Assembly (NCBI GenBank): GCA_004562915.1
Contig: SFQZ01000067.1
Coordinates: 1 to 16,063 of the forward strand
DNA from: a bacterium
Lineage (GTDB): Bacteria; Bacillota_A; Clostridia; Lachnospirales; Lachnospiraceae
Reading direction: 5' to 3'
DNA length: 16,063 nucleotides
The translations under genes and the position numbers were made by a program. A model generated the notes under the pieces. The model worked only from the letters and a program-made list of their open reading frames with translations. It was not told the DNA's origin and ran no database searches. Shown piece by piece: positions 1 to 5,869 of this stretch; positions within the stretch are counted from its first letter, which is position 1; each line of letters opens with the position of its first letter.

Positions 1-116
1 GGCGGAACCTTTGCGTCAATCATATAACTATTACCGCTCCTTTTTGCGGCCTGTTCCATCCAGTTCCGGATTCTCCGATCCGTTTTATCATCAAAATAAA
101 CCGATATCAGATACAT
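1..116 (-). CDS. 2'-5' RNA ligase / LigT-like phosphoesterase, N-terminal fragment (runs off the window)
   Basis: Only the first 38 codons are inside the window. The start ATG at 116 is preceded by a good ribosome site (AGAGGTGG, 4 bases upstream). The peptide opens MYLISVYFDDKTDRRI, followed by a Met-Glu-Gln helix and SYMIDAKVPP. This matches the usual opening of Lachnospiraceae proteins annotated as 2'-5' RNA ligase family, in which the first HxT/S motif comes directly after the VPP segment. That motif would lie just outside the window, so the catalytic residues cannot be checked. Enzymes of this superfamily act on 2'-5' or 2',3'-cyclic phosphate bonds in RNA, but the cellular role of the clostridial members is not known to me. 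The gene starts 40 bases after the permease stop and is probably cotranscribed with it. Confidence 0.6.
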   Translation of the reverse strand, partial: MYLISVYFDDKTDRRIRNWMEQAAKRSGNSYMIDAKVP

Positions 117-156
117 TTTCCACCTCTGATTATTTCATAACCAACACACTCTTGTA

Positions 157-1101
157 CTAAATCAATGCCAGTGTTCGCAAAATATAAAGCCACATAGTCA
201 GCGTAAATGCACTGAACATCGTGGTAAGCATGACCACGCTGGAAGATACGACGCCCTCATGCCCCATATTCTTCGCCATAACATAGCTGCTGACCGTGGT
301 TGCCGAACCAAGCATAACCAGAATCGCCACCAGCTCTTCATTCCTGAATCCAAGCCCGATTGCAATCGGCAGGAAAATAGCTGCCAGTCCGACCAGCTTG
401 ATAAATGCCGCCGTCGCCGAAGGCCTGATTTTCCCAAATGCCTTCTTATAGTCAAAGGTCGCTCCCATGGCCATAAGCCCCATCGGCGAAGCCACCGCTC
501 CAAGATTCGAAACCGTCTTTTCCATAATGTGCGGCATCGGAATCCTAAGCGCCGACCATAAAAGTCCGGCTGCTATACCAATGATGATCGGATTTGTCAC
601 AATCCCTTTGAGCGTCTTTTTAATCACCTCACCATCCAGTCCTTTTCTCTCCGGCTGAAAAAAAGACAGCACCACGACCGCCATAATATTATAAAGCGGC
701 ACACTTCCGATGATCATAAGCGGTGCCATGCCCGCATTCCCATAAATATTCTGGATAAATGCAATTCCAAGAAGCGCCGCGCTGCTCCGATAGGACGCCT
801 GGATAAATTCTCCCTGGATACATTTGTCCTTCCACAAACAGGAGACTGCTGCCGCAATCGCAATACTAAGCACCGTCGCCCCAAAACAGAAAAGCACAAA
901 CTTAACATTCCACACTTTTTCAAAATCTACCGTCGCAAGATCCTCAAACACCAGCACCGGGAGCGGAACCATGAACACGAATTTGTTCATCTTCGAGGCA
1001 AACTGCTCGTCAATCCACCCGATCCTGCGAAATAAAAGTCCCAGAAGCATCATAAGAAATACCGGGACCGTTGCATTTAAACTAAATATCAGATTCTCCA
1101 T
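157..1101 (-). CDS. AEC-family (auxin efflux carrier-like) permease
   Basis: About 314 residues, almost entirely hydrophobic, with about ten membrane segments arranged as two similar five-helix halves around a short polar loop (QPERKGLDGEVIKKT). This is the size and layout of the AEC/MleP transporter family, whose members move malate, malonate or other organic anions across the cytoplasmic membrane. The opening NATVPVFLMMLLGLLFRRIG and the C-terminal SATTVSSYVMAKNMG stretch are typical of the family. An earlier in-frame ATG at 1113 directly abuts the AAGGGA ribosome site, so the ATG at 1101 (12 bases from it) is the better start. A consensus promoter lies upstream (1148-1176). The substrate cannot be read from the sequence. 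The 2'-5' RNA ligase-like gene follows after 40 bases. Confidence 0.85.
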   Translation of the reverse strand: MENLIFSLNATVPVFLMMLLGLLFRRIGWIDEQFASKMNKFVFMVPLPVLVFEDLATVDFEKVWNVKFVLFCFGATVLSIAIAAAVSCLWKDKCIQGEFIQASYRSSAALLGIAFIQNIYGNAGMAPLMIIGSVPLYNIMAVVVLSFFQPERKGLDGEVIKKTLKGIVTNPIIIGIAAGLLWSALRIPMPHIMEKTVSNLGAVASPMGLMAMGATFDYKKAFGKIRPSATAAFIKLVGLAAIFLPIAIGLGFRNEELVAILVMLGSATTVSSYVMAKNMGHEGVVSSSVVMLTTMFSAFTLTMWLYILRTLALI

Positions 1102-1147
1102 CTTACACTTCATTCCCTTTTTTGCTTATTGTCATCTACTGGACTTT

Positions 1148-1176
1148 ATTTTGCACCTTTTTATCAGTACTGTCAA
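1148..1176 (-). promoter_or_regulatory. sigma-A promoter of the AEC permease gene
   Basis: Read on the minus strand, a perfect TTGACA at 1176-1171 is followed by a 17-base spacer and CAAAAT (1153-1148; 4 of 6 consensus bases). It lies about 45 bases upstream of the chosen permease start, with no other gene between. Confidence 0.6.
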
Positions 1177-1218
1177 GAATTGGCGGGTTTAAGCGTATGA
1201 GAATTTTGTAAATAATCA

Positions 1219-1247
1219 TTGAGATTTTCTCATAGATATATTATAAT
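1219..1247 (+). promoter_or_regulatory. sigma-A promoter of tRNA-Pro
   Basis: TTGAGA (1219-1224), a 17-base spacer and a perfect TATAAT (1242-1247). The expected transcription start is about 1254, only about 5 bases before the mature tRNA 5' end, so the precursor leader would be very short. Confidence 0.75.
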
Positions 1248-1258
1248 AGAACCATTAT

Positions 1259-1333
1259 CGGGGTATGGCTCAGTTTGGTTAGAGCGCGCGGCTGGGGGCC
1301 GCGAGGTCGCAGGTTCGAATCCTGTTACCCCGA
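1259..1333 (+). tRNA. tRNA-Pro (anticodon GGG)
   Basis: A full cloverleaf can be folded. The 7-bp acceptor stem CGGGGTA/TACCCCG has discriminator A1333. The D arm is GCTC/GAGC with a GG-containing loop, the anticodon stem CGCGG/CCGCG carries the 7-base loop CTGGGGG, and the T arm GCAGG/CCTGT encloses TTCGAAT. Loop positions 34-36 read GGG, so it decodes CCC and CCU proline codons. CCA is not encoded and must be added by the nucleotidyltransferase. It stands alone with its own promoter. An AT-rich pocket of unknown genes begins about 160 bases downstream, so the tRNA 3' end could once have served as an integration target, though no integrase or duplicated 3' end is visible here. Confidence 0.96.
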
Positions 1334-1444
1334 TTTTGTTGTACAACGAGCCCTCTGAAAGCCCTGTAAAGTAAACGGTATAGCTATAACTATAACTCTT
1401 TGCTCACAAATCTCAATGTCGGTTAGCTGCTGATTCCCATATTA

Positions 1445-1478
1445 CACCTGCCTTCTGGGTACAAAAATACCGCAGGTG
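1445..1478. other. hairpin between tRNA-Pro and the membrane-protein gene
   Basis: CACCTGC (1445-1451) pairs perfectly with GCAGGTG (1472-1478), and inside it GGTA (1458-1461) pairs with TACC (1468-1471) around a CAAAAA loop. It lies in the 160-base gap between the tRNA and the stop of the leftward gene at 1494. No uridine tract follows on either strand, so it is not a textbook intrinsic terminator. It could still slow or end convergent transcription. The rest of the gap (1334-1444) shows nothing recognisable. Confidence 0.4.
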
Positions 1479-1493
1479 GATCCCCCACGGTAA

Positions 1494-2174
1494 TCATTTT
1501 CTTATTTTTTTATTATCATATATATGATAATTCCTCATCATAATATCAACTCTATAGCCCTCAAACCTCATTTTTCTCCTCAAAAATACGATTGCAGCAA
1601 TTGCCATAAACGATAATACTGCGAAATTATACTCATTGCATTTTCTGCTTGTTAAGTAAACAAAAATCAAAGTCAAGCACATCCAAAACATAGATCTACT
1701 CATTTCTGAAATACTGTACATCTTTTCCGCCTTCCCTATCACACCTTCCGTTTCAAGCACGGTCAAGCAATAATGAAATGCAAATCTGTTTTGTTCTTCT
1801 TCAGTATATCCCGATTTCAGTTCTTTACTCTTAAAACATTTTTTCAAGATACGTTGCTTCACTTTTTTAGATAATTTGAAATCCAATCGTTTATTTTTCC
1901 ATCTGCTTGAATCCTTAAAATAATTCTCATCCAACTTACCTATAAAATGTCCGGCAAGATCATCCGCAATTTTACCAATTTCATGGTAAAGTACTCCGCA
2001 TAAATAACTTACGACAAAAAACGAAAAATACTTTATCGCCCCATCTGTCAATATATCTGGTATATATTCTTCTGCATTTGGGAATAAGAATGCCATTCCC
2101 ATCACAAACATCGCTCCAGGTATAAGCATACAAAAAATATCAAATATTCCAAATTTTTCTAAAAATTGTTCCAT
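1494..2174 (-). CDS. Uncharacterised four-helix membrane protein
   Basis: 226 residues; I do not recognise a named family. Four hydrophobic segments stand out: about 8-31 (opening FGIFDIFCMLIPGA), 45-65, 158-176 and 182-201. Between the two helix pairs is a strongly basic cytoplasmic region of about 90 residues (KKVKQRILKKCFKSKELKS), and the C-terminal tail has Arg/Tyr-rich FEGYRVDIMMRNYHIYDNKK. This pair-loop-pair layout with a charged middle recurs in small accessory membrane proteins of bacterial genomic islands, but no function can be assigned from it. The start is well supported: AAGGAGAGTGGAGAT precedes the ATG, and a consensus promoter lies at 2198-2226. The gene is visibly more AT-rich than the permease and cysK on either side, which suggests recent acquisition. 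The 86-residue gene upstream reads in the same direction. Confidence 0.75.
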   Translation of the reverse strand: MEQFLEKFGIFDIFCMLIPGAMFVMGMAFLFPNAEEYIPDILTDGAIKYFSFFVVSYLCGVLYHEIGKIADDLAGHFIGKLDENYFKDSSRWKNKRLDFKLSKKVKQRILKKCFKSKELKSGYTEEEQNRFAFHYCLTVLETEGVIGKAEKMYSISEMSRSMFWMCLTLIFVYLTSRKCNEYNFAVLSFMAIAAIVFLRRKMRFEGYRVDIMMRNYHIYDNKKIRK

Positions 2175-2197
2175 ATCTCCACTCTCCTTCCACCACC

Positions 2198-2226
2198 ATT
2201 ATACCGCAGAAGGAAAGCTTTTCCAA
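2198..2226 (-). promoter_or_regulatory. sigma-A promoter of the four-helix membrane protein gene
   Basis: On the minus strand TTGGAA (2226-2221), a 17-base spacer and a perfect TATAAT (2203-2198). The start codon lies 24 bases beyond the -10 box, so the untranslated leader is only about 15-18 bases and consists mostly of the ribosome site. The gene can thus be expressed independently of the small gene upstream. Confidence 0.7.
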
Positions 2227-2261
2227 GTACTGCACGGGATTACAAAAATAACTGAAAATAA

Positions 2262-2522
2262 CTAATCACCGGGCTGCTTCAAATATTTCTTTCTCACCAT
2301 AATTCCTCTCAAAATCTCATCCTGCAGCAGATTAATCCCATTTTCCTGTAATGGATCAAAATGATATTCCGATAAAAAATCCGGATGCTGTTCAAAAAAA
2401 TGCCTCTGAACCTCTTCCGGCTGGTTCAGCAAATTCTGTTCATAAAAATCCAGATCATCCCCTTCTATAAATTTCCAGAAACGTTCTGTCTCCTCTCCTG
2501 TAAACTCATTTTTACTCTTCAT
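2262..2522 (-). CDS. Small acidic protein of unknown function
   Basis: 86 residues from MKSKNEFTGEETERF to a C-terminal YLKQPGD. It is acidic, rich in Glu, Asp, Phe and Gln, and appears helical and soluble, with no signal peptide or membrane segment. Two earlier in-frame starts exist (GTG 2531 and ATG 2528), but the GGGG of the ribosome site sits 8 bases before the ATG at 2522, which fits best. I do not recognise a family. It is divergent from the ribbon-helix-helix gene across a 96-base intergenic region containing phased repeats, so the two are probably coregulated. A small acidic protein paired with a small DNA-binding protein is a common arrangement in regulatory or toxin-antitoxin-like modules, but nothing in this sequence shows toxicity or binding. 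The four-helix membrane protein gene follows after 87 bases. Confidence 0.65.
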   Translation of the reverse strand: MKSKNEFTGEETERFWKFIEGDDLDFYEQNLLNQPEEVQRHFFEQHPDFLSEYHFDPLQENGINLLQDEILRGIMVRKKYLKQPGD

Positions 2523-2542
2523 GTGCATCACCCCTTTATATA

Positions 2543-2592
2543 CTACTTTATCTTATTTTATCCTACTTTTAAAGACTAAATCTTACAAAATG
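2543..2592. promoter_or_regulatory. helically phased repeats in the divergent intergenic region (candidate operator)
   Basis: The stretch can be cut into five successive decamers with related sequence. CTACTTT occurs at 2543 and again exactly 20 bases later at 2563. TTTATC occurs at 2547 and 10 bases later at 2557. Repeats spaced by one helical turn on the same DNA face are typical of cooperative binding by ribbon-helix-helix dimers, and the downstream gene at 2619 encodes such a protein. Autoregulation is inferred, not shown. Confidence 0.4.
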
Positions 2593-2618
2593 GTATATTG
2601 TATAAAAGGAGGAGTTCC

Positions 2619-2783
2619 ATGAAACCACTAAAGACAAAAGTAAGTATCACACTTGACTCAGATATCATCACCAAAGTGAAAGTTCTGGCAGAAAATGATG
2701 ACCGATCCTTCAGCCAATACATAAATCTCGTACTGAAAGAACATATTTCTTCACAGTCGGATCAGAATAATGAAAAGATATAA
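2619..2783 (+). CDS. Ribbon-helix-helix (Arc/CopG-type) DNA-binding protein
   Basis: 54 residues. The N-terminal KTKVSITLDSDIITKVKVLA has the alternating pattern of a ribbon-helix-helix beta strand followed by helix A; the turn NDDRSFSQYINLVL forms helix B, and a short polar tail follows. Such proteins bind DNA as dimers through the paired strands and often repress their own promoter, as antitoxins or as plasmid or phage regulators. An upstream in-frame TTG (2598) is possible, but GGAGG lies 6 bases before ATG 2619, which decides the start. There is no toxin gene immediately downstream: a terminator hairpin begins 4 bases after the stop. Any partner would therefore be the divergent acidic 86-residue protein. 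Confident about the fold, not about the role. Confidence 0.8.
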   Translation: MKPLKTKVSITLDSDIITKVKVLAENDDRSFSQYINLVLKEHISSQSDQNNEKI

Positions 2784-2831
2784 AAACAGGGAGGGCATAT
2801 CAGATATTCTTATCTTGATATTCCTTCCCTG
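2782..2831 (-). terminator. shared terminator between cysK and the RHH gene
   Basis: A long hairpin: CAGGGAGGG (2787-2795) pairs with CCTTCCCTG (2823-2831) with one G-T wobble. The stem continues inward with ATATCA/TGATAT and AGATA/TATCT with small bulges. On the minus strand it is followed by TTTTTATA, giving an intrinsic terminator for cysK. On the plus strand only a weak ATTATTAT follows, so it probably also ends the RHH transcript, though less efficiently. The two genes converge on it. Confidence 0.75.
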
Positions 2832-2877
2832 ATTATTATCTGTTAATTGTCTGGTAAACAAAACCATTTACGCAGCT

Positions 2878-3810
2878 CTATTCAAACAGCGGGGTTGAAA
2901 AATACCGTTCTGCCGTATCCGGTAAAATGGTCACTACCGTTTTCCCCTTACCAAGCTTCTTCGCCAGCCTTTTAGCCGCAGCAACATTCGTTCCGCTTGA
3001 AATACCGCACATCAGTCCTTCAAGCCGTGCCAGATCTCTCGCAGTCTGAAGCGCTTCTTCATCCGTTACGATCACAACCTCATCGTAAATATCCTGATTT
3101 AAAATCTCCGGTATCACACCGTCTCCGATTCCCATCTGCAAATGGCTTCCGACTTCACCACCCGACAGAATCGCAGCATGCTCCGGCTCAATCGCCCAGA
3201 TCGTTATCTCCGGATTCGCCTTCCTAAGCGCTTCACCCACACCGGAAATCGTTCCACCCGTTCCGATTCCAGAGCAAAATCCATCAATCCTTCCTCCAAC
3301 CTGCTCAACAATCTCTCTTCCGGTCATATTCAAATGAGCTTCATAATTGACCATATTCTCAAACTGCTGCGGAACATAGACCCTGGAATCCGCTTCCTTC
3401 ATCTCCAGCGCAGTACGAATACATCTCTGTATACATTCCCCGATATCGCCCTCATCGTGGACCAATTTCACCTCAGCCCCATAATTCTGCACCAGCTTCC
3501 GGCGTTCCTCACTGACCGAATCCGGCATAATGATCACTGTATGGTATCCCCGGACCGCACCAACAAGCGCAAGCCCGATCCCCTGATTTCCACTGGTCGG
3601 TTCCACAATAATCGTATCCTTCTGAATCTTCCCCTGCTTTTCCGCATCCAGAATCATATTCCAGGCCGTTCTCGTCTTCACCGAACCGCCAACATTCAAC
3701 GCCTCAAACTTCACCAGAATCTCCGCACTGTCTTCATCTGTCATCCGGTTCAACCGAATCATCGGCGTATTTCCCACTGCCTCAAGTACATTATTATATA
3801 TTATTTCAAT
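2878..3810 (-). CDS. cysK: Cysteine synthase A (O-acetylserine sulfhydrylase), apparently starting at ATT
   Basis: A PLP-dependent fold-type II enzyme that makes cysteine from O-acetylserine and sulfide. Counting from the proposed start, the PLP lysine is in GGSVKTRTA (K45), the substrate loop is PTSGNQGIGLA (about 71-81), the phosphate-binding glycine loop is GIGTGGTISG (181-190) and the PLP-ring serine lies in CGISSGT. The loop reads TSGNQ rather than the usual TSGNT, a variant I believe occurs in clostridial homologues. The first canonical start is GTG 3777, which would remove 11 residues, yet codons upstream of it encode EIIYNNVLEAVGNTP, the normal CysK N-terminus. The only start compatible with the GGAGG ribosome site (3819-3815) is ATT at 3810-3808; an in-frame TAG lies further upstream and no ATG, GTG or TTG intervenes. 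Length is then 310 residues, normal for the family. Identity is secure; the start is inferred. Confidence 0.9.
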   Translation of the reverse strand: MEIIYNNVLEAVGNTPMIRLNRMTDEDSAEILVKFEALNVGGSVKTRTAWNMILDAEKQGKIQKDTIIVEPTSGNQGIGLALVGAVRGYHTVIIMPDSVSEERRKLVQNYGAEVKLVHDEGDIGECIQRCIRTALEMKEADSRVYVPQQFENMVNYEAHLNMTGREIVEQVGGRIDGFCSGIGTGGTISGVGEALRKANPEITIWAIEPEHAAILSGGEVGSHLQMGIGDGVIPEILNQDIYDEVVIVTDEEALQTARDLARLEGLMCGISSGTNVAAAKRLAKKLGKGKTVVTILPDTAERYFSTPLFE

Positions 3811-3838
3811 TGTTCCTCCACAAAACCTCTATCTTAAT

Positions 3839-3867
3839 AGTATATTGCGAAATAAAGGCAGATGCAA
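3839..3867 (-). promoter_or_regulatory. sigma-A promoter of cysK
   Basis: On the minus strand TTGCAT (3867-3862), a 17-base spacer and TATACT (3844-3839). The predicted transcription start near 3832 leaves a leader of only about 20 bases, which contains the GGAGG ribosome site. There is no room for an S-box, T-box or other cysteine-responsive leader RNA, so any regulation would be at the promoter. Confidence 0.75.
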
Positions 3868-3947
3868 CATAAAATGATTCTCCCAAAAAGAATCCATCAT
3901 AGAATCTTTCGAAGAAAAAGCCCAATTTCTCCTTCTATTACAGCATA

Positions 3948-4077
3948 AAAAATCAGAGAGCCTCTTCTGACTATTACATAAAATATAAATCAAAAAACGG
4001 TCACATAATGTAAGGTATTTTTTTCACCGTCTCTTGCAATATTAAATGTAATAGTCAGAAGAAGCTCTCTGATTTTT
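3948..4077. repeat. long inverted repeat I (32-bp arms, one mismatch)
   Basis: The left arm 3948-3979 (from AAAAATCAGAGAGC to CTATTACAT) and the right arm 4046-4077 (from ATGTAATAG to GCTCTCTGATTTTT) are reverse complements except for one base (C3962 against A4063). The 66-base centre has an inner pair ACGGT/ACCGT. The outer ends are A5/T5, so a transcript from either side would form a very stable hairpin followed by U's. The size and structure fit a short palindromic element (MITE-like) or an elaborate bidirectional terminator between cysK and the genes to its right. No target-site duplication is evident and no ORF is inside. Confidence 0.75.
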
Positions 4078-4119
4078 CTTGTTTTGACTGTATCCAGTAT
4101 TAATGTAAGGTTTTTGTAA

Positions 4120-4295
4120 CTTCCCGCTCTCAGCGGATTTCTTATAACTACTGCCTATATCCAATTGCCCATTTGAGTTCATTTAGTCGGCGGGCACTTT
4201 ACATAATATTTTTTTATTTTATTTTGTAGTTGTCCCTGGGTAAGAGAATATTACGCAGTAGTTATAAGGAATCCGCTGAATGAGTGAGCGGGAAG
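4120..4295. repeat. long inverted repeat II (about 35-41-bp arms)
   Basis: The left arm 4120-4154 begins CTTCCCGCTC, continues CAGCGGATTTCTTATAAC and ends ACTACTGC. The right arm 4255-4295 is its reverse complement with one substitution and about six extra bases (within TGAATGAGTGAGC). The approximately 100-base centre holds a smaller TGCCC/GGGCA pair and a long T-rich run, and no ORF. The arms share no sequence with inverted repeat I, which lies 42 bases away. The element sits directly downstream of the secreted-protein gene (stop at 4320), so it might serve as its terminator, but its length suggests a non-autonomous mobile or structured-RNA element. The remaining bases of the 3811-4319 gap show only the cysK promoter and a repeated TAATGTAAGGT (4006 and 4101). 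Confidence 0.7.
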
Positions 4296-4319
4296 GGGAA
4301 CGGCTTTTATGGGTAACGG

Positions 4320-4784
4320 TTAAATGTGGATTCCGTTGGTGAAAGAACCACTTATATCCGAATTTGCTTTGTGCGTAGAATAAACTCGATAATAATAACC
4401 TATTGGAACGGATAATGTTTTACTTGTACTTACTAAAACCGCATTGCTTTTCTTCGCAGACCAAGTTGTATATGTTTGCCAACTTCCATTTACCAATTTT
4501 TCTACTGAAACATAAACAGCAATCTCAGATACTGTCGTTTGTCCAACAGTTCTGCCTCCCGCCGCTATTTTTCCTGTTCCAACTTCCGATATTGTTGAAG
4601 TTCCACTCTTTAAATACACCCCTCTAGTAATTTTTACATCTTCTCCTTCAGAATAATCATCATCTGTCAAATATGATCCATCTACACACTCTACTTCTTC
4701 TGTCGCTTTAACATCTATCTTTGACGTACATGTTAAACCAATAATCATTGTTACCATTAATAAAATCGCTTTAAGTTTCTTCAT
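4320..4784 (-). CDS. Small secreted protein, DUF6147-like
   Basis: 154 residues. The N-terminus MKKLKAILLMVTMIIGLTCT is a typical signal peptide, with cleavage expected around VKA-TEE (near residue 28). The mature part is a compact, beta-rich, Ser/Thr-rich domain with ITRGVYLKSGTSTISEVGTGKIAAGGRT, then aromatic WQTYTTWSAKKSN, GYYYRVYSTHKAN and a final FTNGIHI. This pattern matches clostridial secreted proteins I recall as DUF6147; there is no known activity. No cysteines, LPXTG or lipobox motif is seen in the mature part, so it should be released rather than anchored. AGGAGG lies 6 bases before the ATG. It begins 66 bases after the DUF4367-type gene, so the two may share a transcript. Inverted repeat II lies just after its stop. 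Confidence 0.75.
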   Translation of the reverse strand: MKKLKAILLMVTMIIGLTCTSKIDVKATEEVECVDGSYLTDDDYSEGEDVKITRGVYLKSGTSTISEVGTGKIAAGGRTVGQTTVSEIAVYVSVEKLVNGSWQTYTTWSAKKSNAVLVSTSKTLSVPIGYYYRVYSTHKANSDISGSFTNGIHI

Positions 4785-4850
4785 TCCTGCCTCCTGTTTT
4801 TTCTCTTTACTATATAAACAATCGAACTCTGAAAAACTTACGCAATTTTT

Positions 4851-5819
4851 CTAAAAAATTAAATTTTTTATTATGTCAACAAATTCCGCTTCTTTAATAC
4901 AACTATTTAAAACATAGTTTACATTTGCATTATTAAATCGAGCAACGTACTCTTGCGCTTGATTTTCCTCAACTTGGTAACAGCTTATTTCTATCTCTAC
5001 ATCAGATACGATTAACACTTCTTTCTTTACCAATTTATCCTCTATATCATATCCCACTGATTTATTTCTGTAATTAGCCCACATTTGATATTCGATAGCC
5101 ACACCTTCATAATCATATATAAAACATGCTTCTCCAACTGCTTCATCTATCTCATAATCAACAAAATTCATTTTTACAGGTTTGTAACCTAATCTAACTG
5201 GTTCAATTTCTAGCCTATCTTTAACCGCCTGCCACGCCTTCTCTTCCTCGCTCTCCGTACTAAGTCTATCATCTTCCCCTTCTCTTTCGCTATCCACCTG
5301 GAGCACTTCTCTTTCACCAACAATTTTGTTCATTACTCCAGTAACAAACGGTGCTCCACCAATACTTGTCATCCCAGCCGCCAGCGCCAACACCGCCACA
5401 GCCGCAACCAAGAGATAAACTCTCTTCTTCCTCTTTCTCGAGTACTTCACAACCTTAGCACCGTCATTCTCTACCGCGCTTTCCGCATAACGTTCTCCAA
5501 CCGCATTCTTCTCATCTTCCCCTTCACCCATACCAACATCATCGCCATTCAGCATCATCATTTCCCGCCCCAGACGCAGTGCCTCTTTATCTTTTTCAGA
5601 CAACGCCTCATAAGCAGCCTTTTCAGCCTGCTTCTTTTGGATTTTCTTCCATAATCCCTCATCCATCTCCTCGGGAAGTGAAATATCTTTCAGGGATTCA
5701 TCTGCTTCTATTTCTGCCAGAATTTCATCTCCCTCTTTCATCAGTTCTGATTTCAAAAAATCTTCCAATTTTTCTTGTTCATTCTTCATTTCAGCAACCT
5801 CATTCTTTGTCACAGCCAT
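4851..5819 (-). CDS. Single-pass membrane protein with DUF4367-like C-terminus, possible anti-sigma factor
   Basis: 322 residues. The cytoplasmic N-terminal half (1-133) is long, acidic and helical (EKLEDFLKSELMKEGDEILAEIEADES), and ends in a basic patch YSRKRKKR. One membrane helix spans about 134-150 (VYLLVAAVAVLALAAGM). The extracytoplasmic part has an acidic linker (about 165-195), then a domain from about 200 to the end resembling DUF4367 (VRLGYKPVKMNFVDYEIDE ... CFIYDYEGVAIEYQMWANY). Clostridial proteins of this build are often encoded next to an ECF sigma factor and are thought to act as membrane anti-sigma or sensor partners. Here the nearest sigma gene (7130-7675) reads in the same direction, but murG on the opposite strand separates the two. 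AAGGAG sits 6 bases before the ATG. A TATAAT at 5901-5896 could be its -10 box. Confidence 0.7.
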   Translation of the reverse strand: MAVTKNEVAEMKNEQEKLEDFLKSELMKEGDEILAEIEADESLKDISLPEEMDEGLWKKIQKKQAEKAAYEALSEKDKEALRLGREMMMLNGDDVGMGEGEDEKNAVGERYAESAVENDGAKVVKYSRKRKKRVYLLVAAVAVLALAAGMTSIGGAPFVTGVMNKIVGEREVLQVDSEREGEDDRLSTESEEEKAWQAVKDRLEIEPVRLGYKPVKMNFVDYEIDEAVGEACFIYDYEGVAIEYQMWANYRNKSVGYDIEDKLVKKEVLIVSDVEIEISCYQVEENQAQEYVARFNNANVNYVLNSCIKEAEFVDIIKNLIF

Positions 5820-5869
5820 TTTTTACTCCTTGGCTGCAATCATTCTTTATGATTTCTTTTCCCTTTTTC

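Noticed and set aside
1334..1493. tRNA-Pro terminator or second tRNA
   Set aside because: The only hairpin (1445-1478) lies over 100 bases downstream without a T run, and no other cloverleaf folds.
2619..2783. Classic type II antitoxin with a downstream toxin
   Set aside because: A terminator follows within 5 bases and the next gene is convergent cysK, so there is no downstream toxin.
3142..3837. 231-codon frame on the plus strand opposite cysK
   Set aside because: Rich in Arg, His, Ser and Pro in a way typical of antisense shadows, with no start signals; cysK on the other strand is unambiguous.
3811..3840. Riboswitch or T-box upstream of cysK
   Set aside because: The predicted leader is only about 20 bases, too short for any known cysteine- or methionine-related leader RNA.
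3948..4295. Complete insertion sequence
   Set aside because: No transposase frame lies within or between the inverted repeats, and no target duplication could be found.
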